Origin: CAZDET01 sp964504335
GTDB taxonomy: Bacteria; Bacteroidota; Bacteroidia; Chitinophagales; Saprospiraceae
Assembly (NCBI GenBank): GCA_964504335.1
Contig: CAZDET010000047.1
Span: 1 to 41,074 of the forward strand
DNA: 41,074 nt
Direction of reading: 5' to 3'
A program made the position numbers and the translations under genes. Below are positions 33,428 to 41,074 of this stretch, piece by piece. Under the pieces are notes generated by a model. It made no database searches and had not been told where the DNA came from. It saw only the letters and a list, made by a program, of their open reading frames with translations. The first letter of the stretch is position 1; every line of letters begins with the position of its first letter.

Positions 33428-34750
33428 CTACAATTCATACCCCCCCACCGCTCGCTCCAGATCCGCATATCGGCCGAGTACCTGGTAATAAGCAATAGAG
33501 CGTTGGATTTCGAGAGTGGTCAGTTGGGTGCGGGCATCGAGCAATTCGATGTAATTGGACACCCCTTCGCGGTAGCGGCGTTCCGTATCGCGGTAAAACC
33601 GGTCGGCTCCGGCCAATTGCTCGTCGAAAAGTTCGAGGGTGGTTTGTTGAGCTTCTAGGTTAGTCTGGGCCACCTGTACGTCCAGGTCAATTAATTGTCG
33701 GACATTTTCCTTGCGGGCGGCGATTTCGAGTCCATTCACTTTGGCTTCTTCCACCTTTAATCGATTTCGACCTGCTTCCCACAGCGGGAGTTCTACCGAA
33801 ATGCCGAGCAATACATAGGGGTTCCATCCGAAATCGAAGGCCTGAGAGCCGAGGTCCAGCTGTAGTCCTGCTCGCGGAACGCGGTAAGAGGCTTCCAGGC
33901 CAACGACTTCTTGATTGATCGCCTGAGCCAACGTGAGTTGTTGAATTTCTTCGCGCCGGATGTTGCCGCCGGGTAAGGCGGGCATTATTAGAGCGCTATC
34001 GATGGCAACTGGCTCGTCGAGAGCGGCTCCGATTGCCTGATTGAAAGCAGCCTGGGCGTTTCGAAATTGCGCTTCCGCTTGTGCCCGTTGGGCGCGGACG
34101 GCTGCGATTTCGCTGTCGGTTCGGACGAGGACGCCCGGTATCGCCTTATCATTGCGAACCAGACTTTCATTGACCCGGCGGTTCTCTCGCAGGAGTTCCA
34201 ATGCCTTGTCGTAGATGGAAATGGCCTCCCGCGCTTGCAGCACCTGAAAATAGCGCGCTTTTATCTGGCGTACCAGCTCCCGCTTTTCCTGCTGCAGGGC
34301 CAACTCGCCGACTTTGGTGCGCGTGGATTGAATGCGCTTGTTGTACCCAATTTCGGGGTTGAGGATCGGTTGGGAAATGCGCACGCGGGCGTCGTAAAAA
34401 TTGTCGGGAAAAAACTGCTCACTGGTATTCTCCAGCATTGGAAAATTCATCGTCTGGGTGAGGTCATTCAGCGCACTATACGCTGGATTCACCAGATCGC
34501 CCACCGGAATATCGATGGTCCGCCCGCCCTCTGCCAGGGTGTAATTCACGCCAAACGAAACACTCGGATAGTAGAGCCGGTCTGCTCGGTCGGCGGAGAG
34601 TTCCAGCTGTTGAAGCGCGTATTCTTTCTCTTTTAACAAGGGGTTTTGAGCGAGCCCCGCCCGAATGTAGCTATTCAGGATAGGAGAGTCTTGTGCAAGT
34701 AGGCCGTTGAAGATCAACGCGAAAAAGAGAAAGAGAGGAAGTCGGTCCAT
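33428..34750 (-). CDS. TolC-family outer-membrane efflux channel
   Basis: 440 residues. The signal peptide ends near LLAQ (about 20). The protein shows the duplicated long-helix/beta pattern of TolC: LLKEKEYALQQLELSADRADRLYYPSVSFGVNYTL in the first half (about 38-72) and LRENRRVNESLVRNDKAIPG plus AEAQFRNAQAAFNQAIGAAL in the second. The C-terminus has RYREGVSNYIELLDARTQL (about 395-413), the usual closing motif. It forms the trimeric exit duct for the RND pump. First gene of the efflux operon; a TATTTTG box about 30 bp upstream may be its -7 element. Confidence 0.94.
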   Translation of the reverse strand: MDRLPLFLFFALIFNGLLAQDSPILNSYIRAGLAQNPLLKEKEYALQQLELSADRADRLYYPSVSFGVNYTLAEGGRTIDIPVGDLVNPAYSALNDLTQTMNFPMLENTSEQFFPDNFYDARVRISQPILNPEIGYNKRIQSTRTKVGELALQQEKRELVRQIKARYFQVLQAREAISIYDKALELLRENRRVNESLVRNDKAIPGVLVRTDSEIAAVRAQRAQAEAQFRNAQAAFNQAIGAALDEPVAIDSALIMPALPGGNIRREEIQQLTLAQAINQEVVGLEASYRVPRAGLQLDLGSQAFDFGWNPYVLLGISVELPLWEAGRNRLKVEEAKVNGLEIAARKENVRQLIDLDVQVAQTNLEAQQTTLELFDEQLAGADRFYRDTERRYREGVSNYIELLDARTQLTTLEIQRSIAYYQVLGRYADLERAVGGYEL

Positions 34751-34972
34751 AGGTTCGGATGTCCTGTTTATCCCAAAATACAGGTAAAACCCAGGGGTAG
34801 TTAAGGTTGGGCGGATGAGTGGTCAAAAAAATGGGATGAATGGGTAAATACCCTAAATCAGTCAACACTACCACTTCCAGGGAGGGGCCTGCCTTTACGA
34901 AAATTGGCGTAAAAGGCTTATGCGTATTTCGTTACTTTCAACATGGTCCCAAGTAATATAAAACAATCCAAT

Positions 34973-35728
34973 ATGCAATTATCTACTCTCCCAATCTGGG
35001 TATTCCTGCTGTGCATGGGTACCTTTCCGCTTGTAGCCCAGATAGGACCGCTCTCCAGCGATATTCGAAGAGAAGTCCTTCGGCAAGGTCAGGGCCCACA
35101 GCCCTCGGTCGGCCAGGAAGTCAAATGCCACACCACCTTGCTCGATGAGCGGGGTAATGTCATTTCATCTTCCCGGCAGTTGAATTTGCCGATTTACATG
35201 GTGCTCGACGATCGGCAGTCGGGGTTCATCCGCGAGCAGTTTGCGGCCATTGCGGGCATGCAGCGCGGTGCCGTTCACCGCTTCGTCATTCCTAAATCCT
35301 ACCTGGCGGGCCGACCGAACGTCGACCAATTACCGGGCAATTCGTTTGTGCTGGAGGTAGAACTGCTCGATTTTGGCCCGCCTGTTCCCAATGGGATCGA
35401 CGAGACCATGCGGCGCATACAGCAACAGGGAGTGCAGAGCGCGCTTTCCTGGTTCTTTTCCAATAATTACAATTCGGCCTATACGTTTCGGGAGGGAGAC
35501 GTCAACAAACTCGGCTATTACCTGATGCAGAATAACTATCTGACAGAGGCGGTAAAGGTACTGGAATTCAACGCCCAATTGCACCCTAACTCCTGCAATG
35601 CGCACGATAGCCTCGGAGATGCCTACCTGAAGATGGGCATGGCAGATAAGGCCCGCCAAGAGTACCAGCGGGCACTCCAGATCAAACCGGATTTCAAGCC
35701 GACCCAGGAGAAGTTAGCGAACCTCTAA
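34973..35728 (+). CDS. Exported FKBP-like protein with TPR tail
   Basis: 251 residues from the ATG at 34973, chosen for its signal peptide (MQLSTLPIWVFLLCMGTFPLVAQ); another ATG lies 30 bp upstream. Residues about 28-145 read as an FKBP-type peptidyl-prolyl isomerase fold (VGQEVKCHTTLLDERGNVISSSRQLNLPIYMVLDD split, FIREQFAAIAGMQRGAVHRFVIPKSYLAG), but the active-site aromatic set of active FKBPs is not obvious. Residues 175-251 contain two TPR units (NYLTEAVKVLEFNAQLHPNS and MADKARQEYQRALQIKPDF). It is likely periplasmic, a chaperone or binding protein. It stands alone and ends in a hairpin that includes its stop codon. Confidence 0.75.
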   Translation: MQLSTLPIWVFLLCMGTFPLVAQIGPLSSDIRREVLRQGQGPQPSVGQEVKCHTTLLDERGNVISSSRQLNLPIYMVLDDRQSGFIREQFAAIAGMQRGAVHRFVIPKSYLAGRPNVDQLPGNSFVLEVELLDFGPPVPNGIDETMRRIQQQGVQSALSWFFSNNYNSAYTFREGDVNKLGYYLMQNNYLTEAVKVLEFNAQLHPNSCNAHDSLGDAYLKMGMADKARQEYQRALQIKPDFKPTQEKLANL

Positions 35729-35888
35729 GAGGTTGCTTGGCAACTGTTTTTGTGCCGATTGCTGACAACTATTCTTTTGAGCAAGACGCGATGAGGAAGC
35801 ATAGCCAAAGCTACGCGCCCGAAGAGCAACGCTGCACAGGAGAATATTTGGCGCAGGCAGGCCAAAGGATAGTTACCAAACAACCTCT
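35728..35888. repeat. 161-bp palindromic intergenic element
   Basis: An 18-bp arm at 35728-35745 (AGAGGTTGCTTGGCAACT) matches the reverse complement of 35871-35888 with two G-U-type mismatches. Inside lies a second arm pair, AACTATTCTTT (35768-35778) against the reverse complement of about 35862-35873. A central 7-bp stem (GCATAGC/GCTACGC, about 35800-35817) has a CAAA loop. The element overlaps the stops of the FKBP-like gene and the DUF1223 gene: residues EVVW and the stop of DUF1223 lie in the right arm. It has the look of a small repeat element or a large bidirectional terminator. Confidence 0.6.
35732..35751 (+). terminator. Intrinsic terminator of the FKBP-like gene
   Basis: GTTGC/GCAAC with a TTG loop (35732-35744) is followed by TGTTTTTG. 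It lies directly after the FKBP-like stop and forms the left end of the palindromic element. A small hairpin AACCTC-TAA-GAGGTT also spans the stop codon itself. Confidence 0.7.
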
Positions 35889-36658
35889 AACACCCTGGCC
35901 CCGGTAATGGCCCAGGAGCTGGGATCTTGGGCAAAAATGACGATCTGACCAGCCTGGTCTTTCTCCAGCGTGCGCAGGTCAAACGTTGTGGTTCCGGAAG
36001 ATTTACCGCTGAGCGTCTGCAAATCGTGTACTACGTTGATATGCTGCAGCGTTCGGCCGCGGTTTTCCCCCCTGGGCACGTTGTTACTGCGCATTGATTC
36101 GGCCAATGCCAGGTGGACCAGGCTTCCGTCTGGGAGGTCAGTTGCCCGGTAATTTACTTCAGCCGTGCCTTCCTGGTTTATCTGCACTTCCAGATCGAAG
36201 CTGGTGGTGGGTGTCCGTTCGAGCGCCCGCTCGATCGTGGCGATTGCCTCCGCCCGTCGGGAGCCTACGAAACCGGCCTGCCCGTTCACGACCATCTGCG
36301 GGGTGTACACCCGCCCGTCGAGGTGGCGCGCGTAGTTTCGCTGCCGCATGCTAAAGGCGGCCTGGCTGTAGGGGTCCGCCCATCCCAATCGATTCCAATA
36401 GTCGACGTGAAACGAAAGTCCGATCACGTTCTGGTCGGCGTATTCCTCCAGCAAGTCGGCTAGGAGGGCATCCGCCGGCGGGCAACTCGAGCAGCCCTGG
36501 GATGTGAATAACTCGATCAGGGCAAACGGGGTAGGGGAGACTTCCGTAGTAGCCGCAGGCAGGGAAATTCGATCGGCTGCCGACTGATCCGGGACAGCAG
36601 ATTGGCAACCAAAAAGGGAAAGACCGAAGAGGGTGAGCAACGAGTGAAGCAGAGGCAT
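35873..36658 (-). CDS. DUF1223-family thioredoxin-fold lipoprotein
   Basis: 261 residues. The lipobox LFGC (Cys18) predicts a lipoprotein. The DUF1223 signature is clear: LIELFTSQGCSSCPPADALLADL (residues about 47-69, a CxxC of thioredoxin-like type), FHVDYWNRLGWADPYSQ, RQRNYARHLDGRVYTPQMVVNG and a beta-rich C-terminus with NNVPRGENRGRTLQHINVV. The redox role of this family is not established. The last four residues and stop are encoded inside the palindromic element. It converges with the FKBP-like gene. Confidence 0.88.
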   Translation of the reverse strand: MPLLHSLLTLFGLSLFGCQSAVPDQSAADRISLPAATTEVSPTPFALIELFTSQGCSSCPPADALLADLLEEYADQNVIGLSFHVDYWNRLGWADPYSQAAFSMRQRNYARHLDGRVYTPQMVVNGQAGFVGSRRAEAIATIERALERTPTTSFDLEVQINQEGTAEVNYRATDLPDGSLVHLALAESMRSNNVPRGENRGRTLQHINVVHDLQTLSGKSSGTTTFDLRTLEKDQAGQIVIFAQDPSSWAITGARVLEVVW

Positions 36659-36787
36659 AGATCGGGCCGTTAATTTTTAGTAGTCATGTATTCCATAGAA
36701 CAACCGGAAAGTTCCGATGGATATGCCGATCCCGTAAAGTGTAGCGAGTGGGACAGTTGACGCGTACTGGTATCTTTTGAACGACTT

Positions 36788-36928
36788 CTATTTATCCGTC
36801 AGAAAATAAACGGCAATAAGGATAAAGCCTATTCCAGTTAATCCTGGAGGCAGTATGCTCGCAGTAATTGAAATAACAATCATTGCAACTGCGATTAAAA
36901 TCAGCAGAATGGAAATTAGTTTCTTCAT
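36788..36928 (-). CDS. 46-residue hydrophobic membrane peptide
   Basis: An ORF of 46 codons plus stop that is easily overlooked because it is short. It begins MKKLISILLILIAVAM, has two hydrophobic segments (about 4-25 and 32-43) split by a Pro-Pro-Gly turn, and ends in a charged TDK. It has a plausible A-rich leader (AAAAGAAATACAA before ATG) and lies in an otherwise gene-free stretch between DUF1223 and the cyclase. Two-helix peptide; family not recognised. Its upstream region carries no clear TANNTTTG box. Confidence 0.55.
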   Translation of the reverse strand: MKKLISILLILIAVAMIVISITASILPPGLTGIGFILIAVYFLTDK

Positions 36929-37031
36929 TTGTATTTCTTTTAAATCAGTCCTGAATGATTACCGGTTAGCGCATTGTACGTTTCCCAATCCCCTTTTTAG
37001 TCGCTGCAACCTACTTACGTACCATTTCCAA

Positions 37032-37159
37032 GTTGTTCATTTTGATAATCTTTGCGAAATACGCCAAAGCGGTTGTTCAGGATCTTCAAACAACGGTTTT
37101 GTAGATTTGTGTAAACCATCGCTTAGTTGGCCAAAAATGATTATTAACTGAACAACCGG
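37032..37159 (+). promoter_or_regulatory. Candidate promoter and GTTGTTCA operator cluster of the cyclase gene
   Basis: TAGATTTG (37102-37109) matches the -7 consensus TANNTTTG; the -33 box is weak. GTTGTTCA occurs directly at 37032-37039 and 37072-37079 (40 bp apart) and inverted at 37150-37157. The last two are part of an 11-bp perfect inverted repeat (CGGTTGTTCAG, 37070-37080 with 37149-37159) that brackets the promoter. A local alternative pair is GTTGTT with AACAAC (37089-37094). Repressor or attenuator control of the cyclase is plausible. Confidence 0.5.
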
Positions 37160-37167
37160 GAATATCC

Positions 37168-39114
37168 ATGTCCACTGAAATGAAACGACTTTTGGCAACG
37201 GTACTTTTCGCCGACATGGTCGGATATTCCCGGCTGATGGATGAGAATGAGGCACAGGCAATTGCTACCCGACAGAGGATGGAAGGCATCGTGCGTCAGG
37301 CTATACCTGACCATGGTGGTGAAATCATTCAGTTTTATGGCGACGGAGTACTCGCCTTCTTTCCGAATACCTACGACGCAGTTCGGTGTGCTGCAATTAT
37401 GCAGTTTCAGATGCGCGAAGAACCGGTCATTCCCGTTCGTATAGGCATACAAACCGGAGAAGTGGTGCGCGATCGATATAATGTATATGGCGAACCGGTC
37501 AATGTAGCTTCCAGAATCGAGAGCTTTGCCGTTCCGGGGGCCGTGCTTTTTTCTGAAAAAGTGTACAATGATTTGCACAACCAGCCTGGTGTCAAAGCAT
37601 TGGTAATGGGCACCTTTCAGTTGAAGAACATCCATAGCCCGGTTCAAATTTATGCCCTTAAGGGCGACCGCCTGATAGTACCTCGCCCAGAGCAGCTTCG
37701 GGGTAAAGGGGAGGAAAGAAAGCGCAGCATCGCTGTCCTGCCCTTCGTTAACATGAGCCCCGACCCAAACAATGAATATTTCAGCGATGGCATGGCCGAA
37801 GAACTACTTAACGCTCTGGCTAAGCTGGATACCCTGCGCGTGATAGCCCGCACGTCTTCTTTTGCCTACAAAGAGCGCAATTTGGATGTCCGCCAGATCG
37901 GGAAAGAGCTGGGTGTAGAGGTCATCCTGGAGGGCAGCGTTCGCAAAGCGGGTGAACAGGTTCGCATCACCATCCAGTTGATTGATACCAACGATGGATA
38001 CCACTTGTGGTCAGAAACCTACGACCGCCGACTGGATGACATCTTCGCTGTCCAGGATGAAATCGCCCGCAATATCACCACATCGTTGCAGGAAAAACTG
38101 GGGCTCCAAAAAGTGAAAAAAGAAGCACTGGTAGTCAACCTTACCGACAATATGGAGGCTTACCAGTTGTACCTTAAAGGATTGTTTTATTGGAGTAAAT
38201 ACAATCCTGTTGCTACCAGAGAGGCCCTTTCCTACTTCGATCAGGCGATTCAACTGGATCCGGGGTTCAGTACGGCCTGGGCAACCATGTCCTTTTGCTA
38301 CTCTTTTCTCGGCGGTACTAATCAAATGCCGGCTTCAGAGGCCTTTCAGGCAGCTTGGAAAGCTTCGGTACAGGCACTTGTGCTCAACGACCGTTTGGCG
38401 AGAGCGCATTGCGCCCAAGGATTGGTTTATATCTTCCGAGATTGGGACTTGGTACAAGCTTTGGCATCTTTCACTCGTGCAAAATACCTGGCCAAAGACG
38501 ATGTATCCTTTATCTATTCTTATGCGCTTTTTCTTCTGATCAGCGGTAGATTCCAGGATGCCATCGAAATCCTGGAAAAAGCAATGGAGCTAGACCCTAT
38601 TTCCTACATAGCTTATACCTATCTAATCGAGGCTTACCTCCAATCAGGTCAGTATGGAGCCGCTCAAAAGCGAATCGATCAAGCAATGGAGATATACCCC
38701 AATGTATCTTACCTTCATTTCCTAAAAGGGTGGCTTTTTCTATATCAAGAGCAATTTGAACAAGGATTGTTAGCATTGAAAACTAAGATCGACCCCGCCG
38801 ATACAGCTTTCCCGGAAGTGGTTGCTTCGCGTGGTTATGCTTTCGCCAAGTTAGGAGACATAGATCGTGCACTGGGGTGCCTTCAACGACTGGATAAACT
38901 GTATGAAAACAATTCTATTCTGCAAACCTTGGCAAATAAGGCGATCATCTATTTTGCACTAGGAGATACGGATGCGGGCTTTAAGCTTCTTTACCAGATG
39001 CTCGATCAACGTTTGCCCAGTCTTATCTTTGTGTTGTATTCCGCTCAATGGCGTGCAGTGCGGGAAGACCCTCGCTTTCCTGCCTTCCGTGAAAAAATGG
39101 GGGTAAAGGAATAA
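37168..39114 (+). CDS. Class III adenylate/guanylate cyclase with TolB/FlgO-like and TPR regions
   Basis: 648 residues, no signal peptide or membrane helix. Residues 8-165 are a class III nucleotidyl cyclase domain: the two metal-binding Asp (Asp16 in FADMVGYS, Asp59 in YGDGVLAF) and the transition-state pair Asn112/Arg116 in VNVASRIES are present, so it should be active on ATP or GTP. Residues about 185-305 are the TolB/FlgO-like module (RSIAVLPFVNMSPDPNNEYFSDG, GVEVILEGSVRKAGEQVRI) often fused to such cyclases. Residues 330-640 are TPR repeats (AYQLYLKGLFYWSK, ALSYFDQAIQLDPGF). Probably a cytosolic signal enzyme sensing a partner through the TPRs. Promoter and repeats upstream are listed separately. 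Confidence 0.9.
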   Translation: MSTEMKRLLATVLFADMVGYSRLMDENEAQAIATRQRMEGIVRQAIPDHGGEIIQFYGDGVLAFFPNTYDAVRCAAIMQFQMREEPVIPVRIGIQTGEVVRDRYNVYGEPVNVASRIESFAVPGAVLFSEKVYNDLHNQPGVKALVMGTFQLKNIHSPVQIYALKGDRLIVPRPEQLRGKGEERKRSIAVLPFVNMSPDPNNEYFSDGMAEELLNALAKLDTLRVIARTSSFAYKERNLDVRQIGKELGVEVILEGSVRKAGEQVRITIQLIDTNDGYHLWSETYDRRLDDIFAVQDEIARNITTSLQEKLGLQKVKKEALVVNLTDNMEAYQLYLKGLFYWSKYNPVATREALSYFDQAIQLDPGFSTAWATMSFCYSFLGGTNQMPASEAFQAAWKASVQALVLNDRLARAHCAQGLVYIFRDWDLVQALASFTRAKYLAKDDVSFIYSYALFLLISGRFQDAIEILEKAMELDPISYIAYTYLIEAYLQSGQYGAAQKRIDQAMEIYPNVSYLHFLKGWLFLYQEQFEQGLLALKTKIDPADTAFPEVVASRGYAFAKLGDIDRALGCLQRLDKLYENNSILQTLANKAIIYFALGDTDAGFKLLYQMLDQRLPSLIFVLYSAQWRAVREDPRFPAFREKMGVKE

Positions 39115-39152
39115 CGGGTGATGTTAAGAAATCACAATTTCCCCTGATTCTT

Positions 39153-39175
39153 ATTACAGCTTCTTAGCCTGTAAT
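39153..39175. terminator. Weak hairpin between convergent genes
   Basis: ATTACAG/CTGTAAT (7 bp) with a 9-nt loop lies 39 bp after the cyclase stop. No strong T-run follows. It may end the cyclase transcript. Confidence 0.4.
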
Positions 39176-39261
39176 TTGGACTATTGTTTCGTTCCAAATT
39201 CGTCAACGACCGGAATTAAAATCACACTTGCAGGACGCCATCAGGAAAAGGTATTATACTT

Positions 39262-40692
39262 TTACCACGTCAACAATTTTTGCCTGATCTGATATAACCT
39301 TATTAAACCTACAAAAAGGGAATAAATAAAAAACAGCTGGATCATTAATAAAATATCAGGTTGGGCAAGATGCAGGGAGGTCATCAAATAGTTGGCTAGA
39401 TACCACATCCAGACCAACATGACTACCGGGATAATGATATTGCCTATCCATGTGCTACTTCGTGTTTTTCTTAATTCTTCCTTGGAGAGTTGATCAATTT
39501 TGTCAGACCGGATTGTAAATAACAAAGAGAGGACGAAGAAGATCACTGACATAACAGATAGGGCAATAAAAATCCAGTAACCAAGGTGGAGCTTCCTGGT
39601 TGCAGCTTCCGGCAGCGAACCATTTTCGAGGAATTGTAAGACATTTTCAGGGATCTGCCCGATTCGATTATTAAGGAAGAGGGAGTGTTGATTGATCAAC
39701 ACCACCAGCCCCAACTGTTCTTCTGGATAAAACCCGAAAAAATTGTAGTAGTCAGAAAGCTGACCTCCATGAGAATAGAATTTTTTTCCACTAACTTCAT
39801 TGATAAACCAGCCTTTGCGGTAAATATCAGCGGTAGAAGCCTTAAATAGGTCATTGGTTCGGTCTAGAACAGGCAAGACAGGCATTGAAGTTGAATCTAA
39901 CAACATGTGTGCCTTCAGGTACTGGCAAAGATCTCTGGCGCTAGAAAGTAGTCCTCCGTTGGCCAGGTTCGCCCGGTGATAGCTAATTCCAGATGCACTG
40001 GGAAGACCAAAATAGAGTTGGTGCCCTATGGCCGGATTGTGCCCCGCTGCTTCCTCTTGACTAAAGAAGGTGGAATACATACCAAGAGGTCTTAGGATTT
40101 GTTCACGAACATACTCCTCATAAGATTGCCCACTGGCCCGCTCAATGATCAATCCCAGCAGAGCGTAGTTGTCATTGGCATATCTAAATTGACCAAGCCT
40201 CCCAGTCCCTTCCTTGCCCTTAAGTCGTCGGGCCTTTTCCTCCAGGCTCATGTCTTTACGATTGGTCTTATAACTGGAAATCTCTGGAATACCACTTCGA
40301 TGATTTAGTAAATGATCGATAGTTATAGAGTCAGCGTATTCGGCATTCTTCAAGGTAAAGAAAGGCAGATAATCTTTAACTTTATCGGTATATCGGAGTT
40401 TACCCCGGAGTTCCAGTTGGCTGATGGCCAGGCCAGTAAAGGATTTTGTCAACGACGCTAGCAGGAAAGGGCTTTCAGCAGTAACTTGCGAATCTTTTCT
40501 GCCGCTTTTTCCAAACCCCTCACAAAAAACAATCTTCCCTTCCTTAATGATCCCGATTGCCAATCCCGGGATTTGATTGGAAGACATTTCACTTTTTAGA
40601 TAGGCTTCGAGCTTTTGGAAATTGATCTCTTGGGCAAAAATTAATGGAGGTAGGCAAAGACCCAATAAAGTTAGAGCAATCGTCTTTGTCAT
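39262..40692 (-). CDS. Serine hydrolase (class C beta-lactamase-like) with membrane tail
   Basis: 476 residues. The signal peptide ends near FAQ (21). Residues about 25-345 are a beta-lactamase/penicillin-binding-type hydrolase: SxxK in LASLTKSF (Ser80, Lys83), YxN in RYANDN (Tyr171, Asn173) and a HGG third motif (HGGQLSDY, His308) in place of KTG. Such enzymes include esterases, D-aminopeptidases and peptidoglycan hydrolases, so substrate is open. The last 110 residues hold three predicted transmembrane helices (about 368-395, 410-432 and 445-468), an envelope anchor at the C-terminus. The gene is visibly more AT-rich than the left two thirds of the window. Confidence 0.85.
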   Translation of the reverse strand: MTKTIALTLLGLCLPPLIFAQEINFQKLEAYLKSEMSSNQIPGLAIGIIKEGKIVFCEGFGKSGRKDSQVTAESPFLLASLTKSFTGLAISQLELRGKLRYTDKVKDYLPFFTLKNAEYADSITIDHLLNHRSGIPEISSYKTNRKDMSLEEKARRLKGKEGTGRLGQFRYANDNYALLGLIIERASGQSYEEYVREQILRPLGMYSTFFSQEEAAGHNPAIGHQLYFGLPSASGISYHRANLANGGLLSSARDLCQYLKAHMLLDSTSMPVLPVLDRTNDLFKASTADIYRKGWFINEVSGKKFYSHGGQLSDYYNFFGFYPEEQLGLVVLINQHSLFLNNRIGQIPENVLQFLENGSLPEAATRKLHLGYWIFIALSVMSVIFFVLSLLFTIRSDKIDQLSKEELRKTRSSTWIGNIIIPVVMLVWMWYLANYLMTSLHLAQPDILLMIQLFFIYSLFVGLIRLYQIRQKLLTW

Positions 40693-41074
40693 TATTTGTC
40701 ATTGAGTGTTCAGAAGGTCTTCCTTAATATCAACATATCTTGTAGAGCAACGAAAGCTTTTGGACGAATAAAGAAAAAAATCTGACCGAGTGAAATAATC
40801 TGCTTTAATTGATATTGGATAAAAAATCAGTTTTACAAACCGATGATTATCTCTTTTTCGTTCAAGAATAACACTACCCACCCAATATATTATGTCTAGT
40901 TGCTCCTAAGAAGAATTCAAGAAAAACATTAAATAGTTCATGTTAATTATTGAAAATAGTCACATTTGTTGCCTTCCTGCTTTTCGCTGGTTATACACCC
41001 AAACCACTCTGGTTTGGGTATAGCTAGAGGGAAGAAGATTTTAACCTTGGCACGATACCAAGCTTTGTTATTAA
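40693..41074. other. AT-rich right-edge gap, no credible gene
   Basis: About 380 bp without a supported gene. A short minus-strand ORF (40699-40881, 60 codons, GTG start) lies next to the hydrolase but has no recognisable features. The rest is AT-rich. A clear hairpin at 40998-41018 is listed separately. Confidence 0.5.
40998..41018. repeat. 9-bp perfect hairpin with 3-nt loop
   Basis: CCCAAACCA and TGGTTTGGG flank a CTC loop, with partly matching TATA flanks on both sides. It is likely a terminator or repeat-element end for a gene beyond the right edge. No clean T-run adjoins it. Confidence 0.5.

Noticed and set aside
36855..37151. 98-codon plus-strand ORF before the cyclase
   Set aside because: It is antisense to the better-looking 46-residue peptide gene and runs through the cyclase promoter region.
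40699..40881. 60-codon minus-strand ORF just upstream of the serine hydrolase
   Set aside because: It needs a GTG start, has no recognisable motif or signal and an odd mix of residues. It fits leader or chance sequence.

Overview
The window reads as a chromosome fragment of a Bacteroidota species, most likely from the Saprospirales (Lewinella/Haliscomenobacter-like). The reasons are two large secreted proteins with C-terminal type IX secretion (T9SS) sorting domains, a BACON domain and SprB-like repeats, CHAT/nSTAND/effector-associated-domain proteins, promoters of the TTTG-N20-TANNTTTG type, and few Shine-Dalgarno sites. No tRNA, rRNA, CRISPR array, transposase or phage gene was seen.

Layout. 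1-3713: a CHAT-domain protease gene (minus) diverges from manA and metK (plus). 3811-16162: a six-gene minus-strand run, read from 16162 downward. It encodes a SIR2-like protein with an effector-associated-type tail, a membrane-anchored nSTAND ATPase, a 1547-residue T9SS surface protein, a kelch-like lipoprotein, a small envelope protein and a secreted TPR/beta-propeller protein. A perfect 16-bp inverted repeat closes it. 16559-21021: a secreted alpha/beta hydrolase, a T9SS dockerin/cohesin-like protein with an ECF sigma factor and a membrane protein, and a secreted four-repeat protein. 21207-25703: a methionine locus. metZ and an OsmC-family gene (minus) diverge from metY-metX (plus), which follow a strong promoter and a SAM-I riboswitch. 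25680-29103: DUF4340 protein, RdgB, an unknown membrane protein, and a PaaY/gamma-carbonic-anhydrase-like hexapeptide protein. 29234-34750: a complete RND efflux operon (tolC-like, adaptor, pump). 34973-40692: an FKBP-like/TPR protein, a DUF1223 protein, a 46-residue membrane peptide, a class III cyclase fused to a TolB-like/TPR region, and a serine hydrolase with a membrane tail.

The most interesting part is the SIR2-nSTAND run. Its first two genes look like a cytosolic NTP-dependent conflict or signalling module. The four genes downstream encode only envelope, secreted or surface proteins. The tail of the SIR2-like protein resembles the N-terminus of the CHAT protein at the left edge of the window, so the CHAT protease may be a partner encoded elsewhere, with manA and metK in between. 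I infer a trans-envelope sensing system in which the ATPase is fused to a TPR arm across the membrane, while the propeller, usually fused to such ATPases, is a separate secreted protein. That is a hypothesis from gene order and domain reading, not a demonstrated function.

Methionine/SAM metabolism is the second theme: metK, metX, metY, metZ and a SAM riboswitch are all here. Several gaps carry structured DNA: short-period 7-8-nt tandem repeats next to genes, a 161-bp palindromic element between convergent genes, and hairpin-rich gaps.
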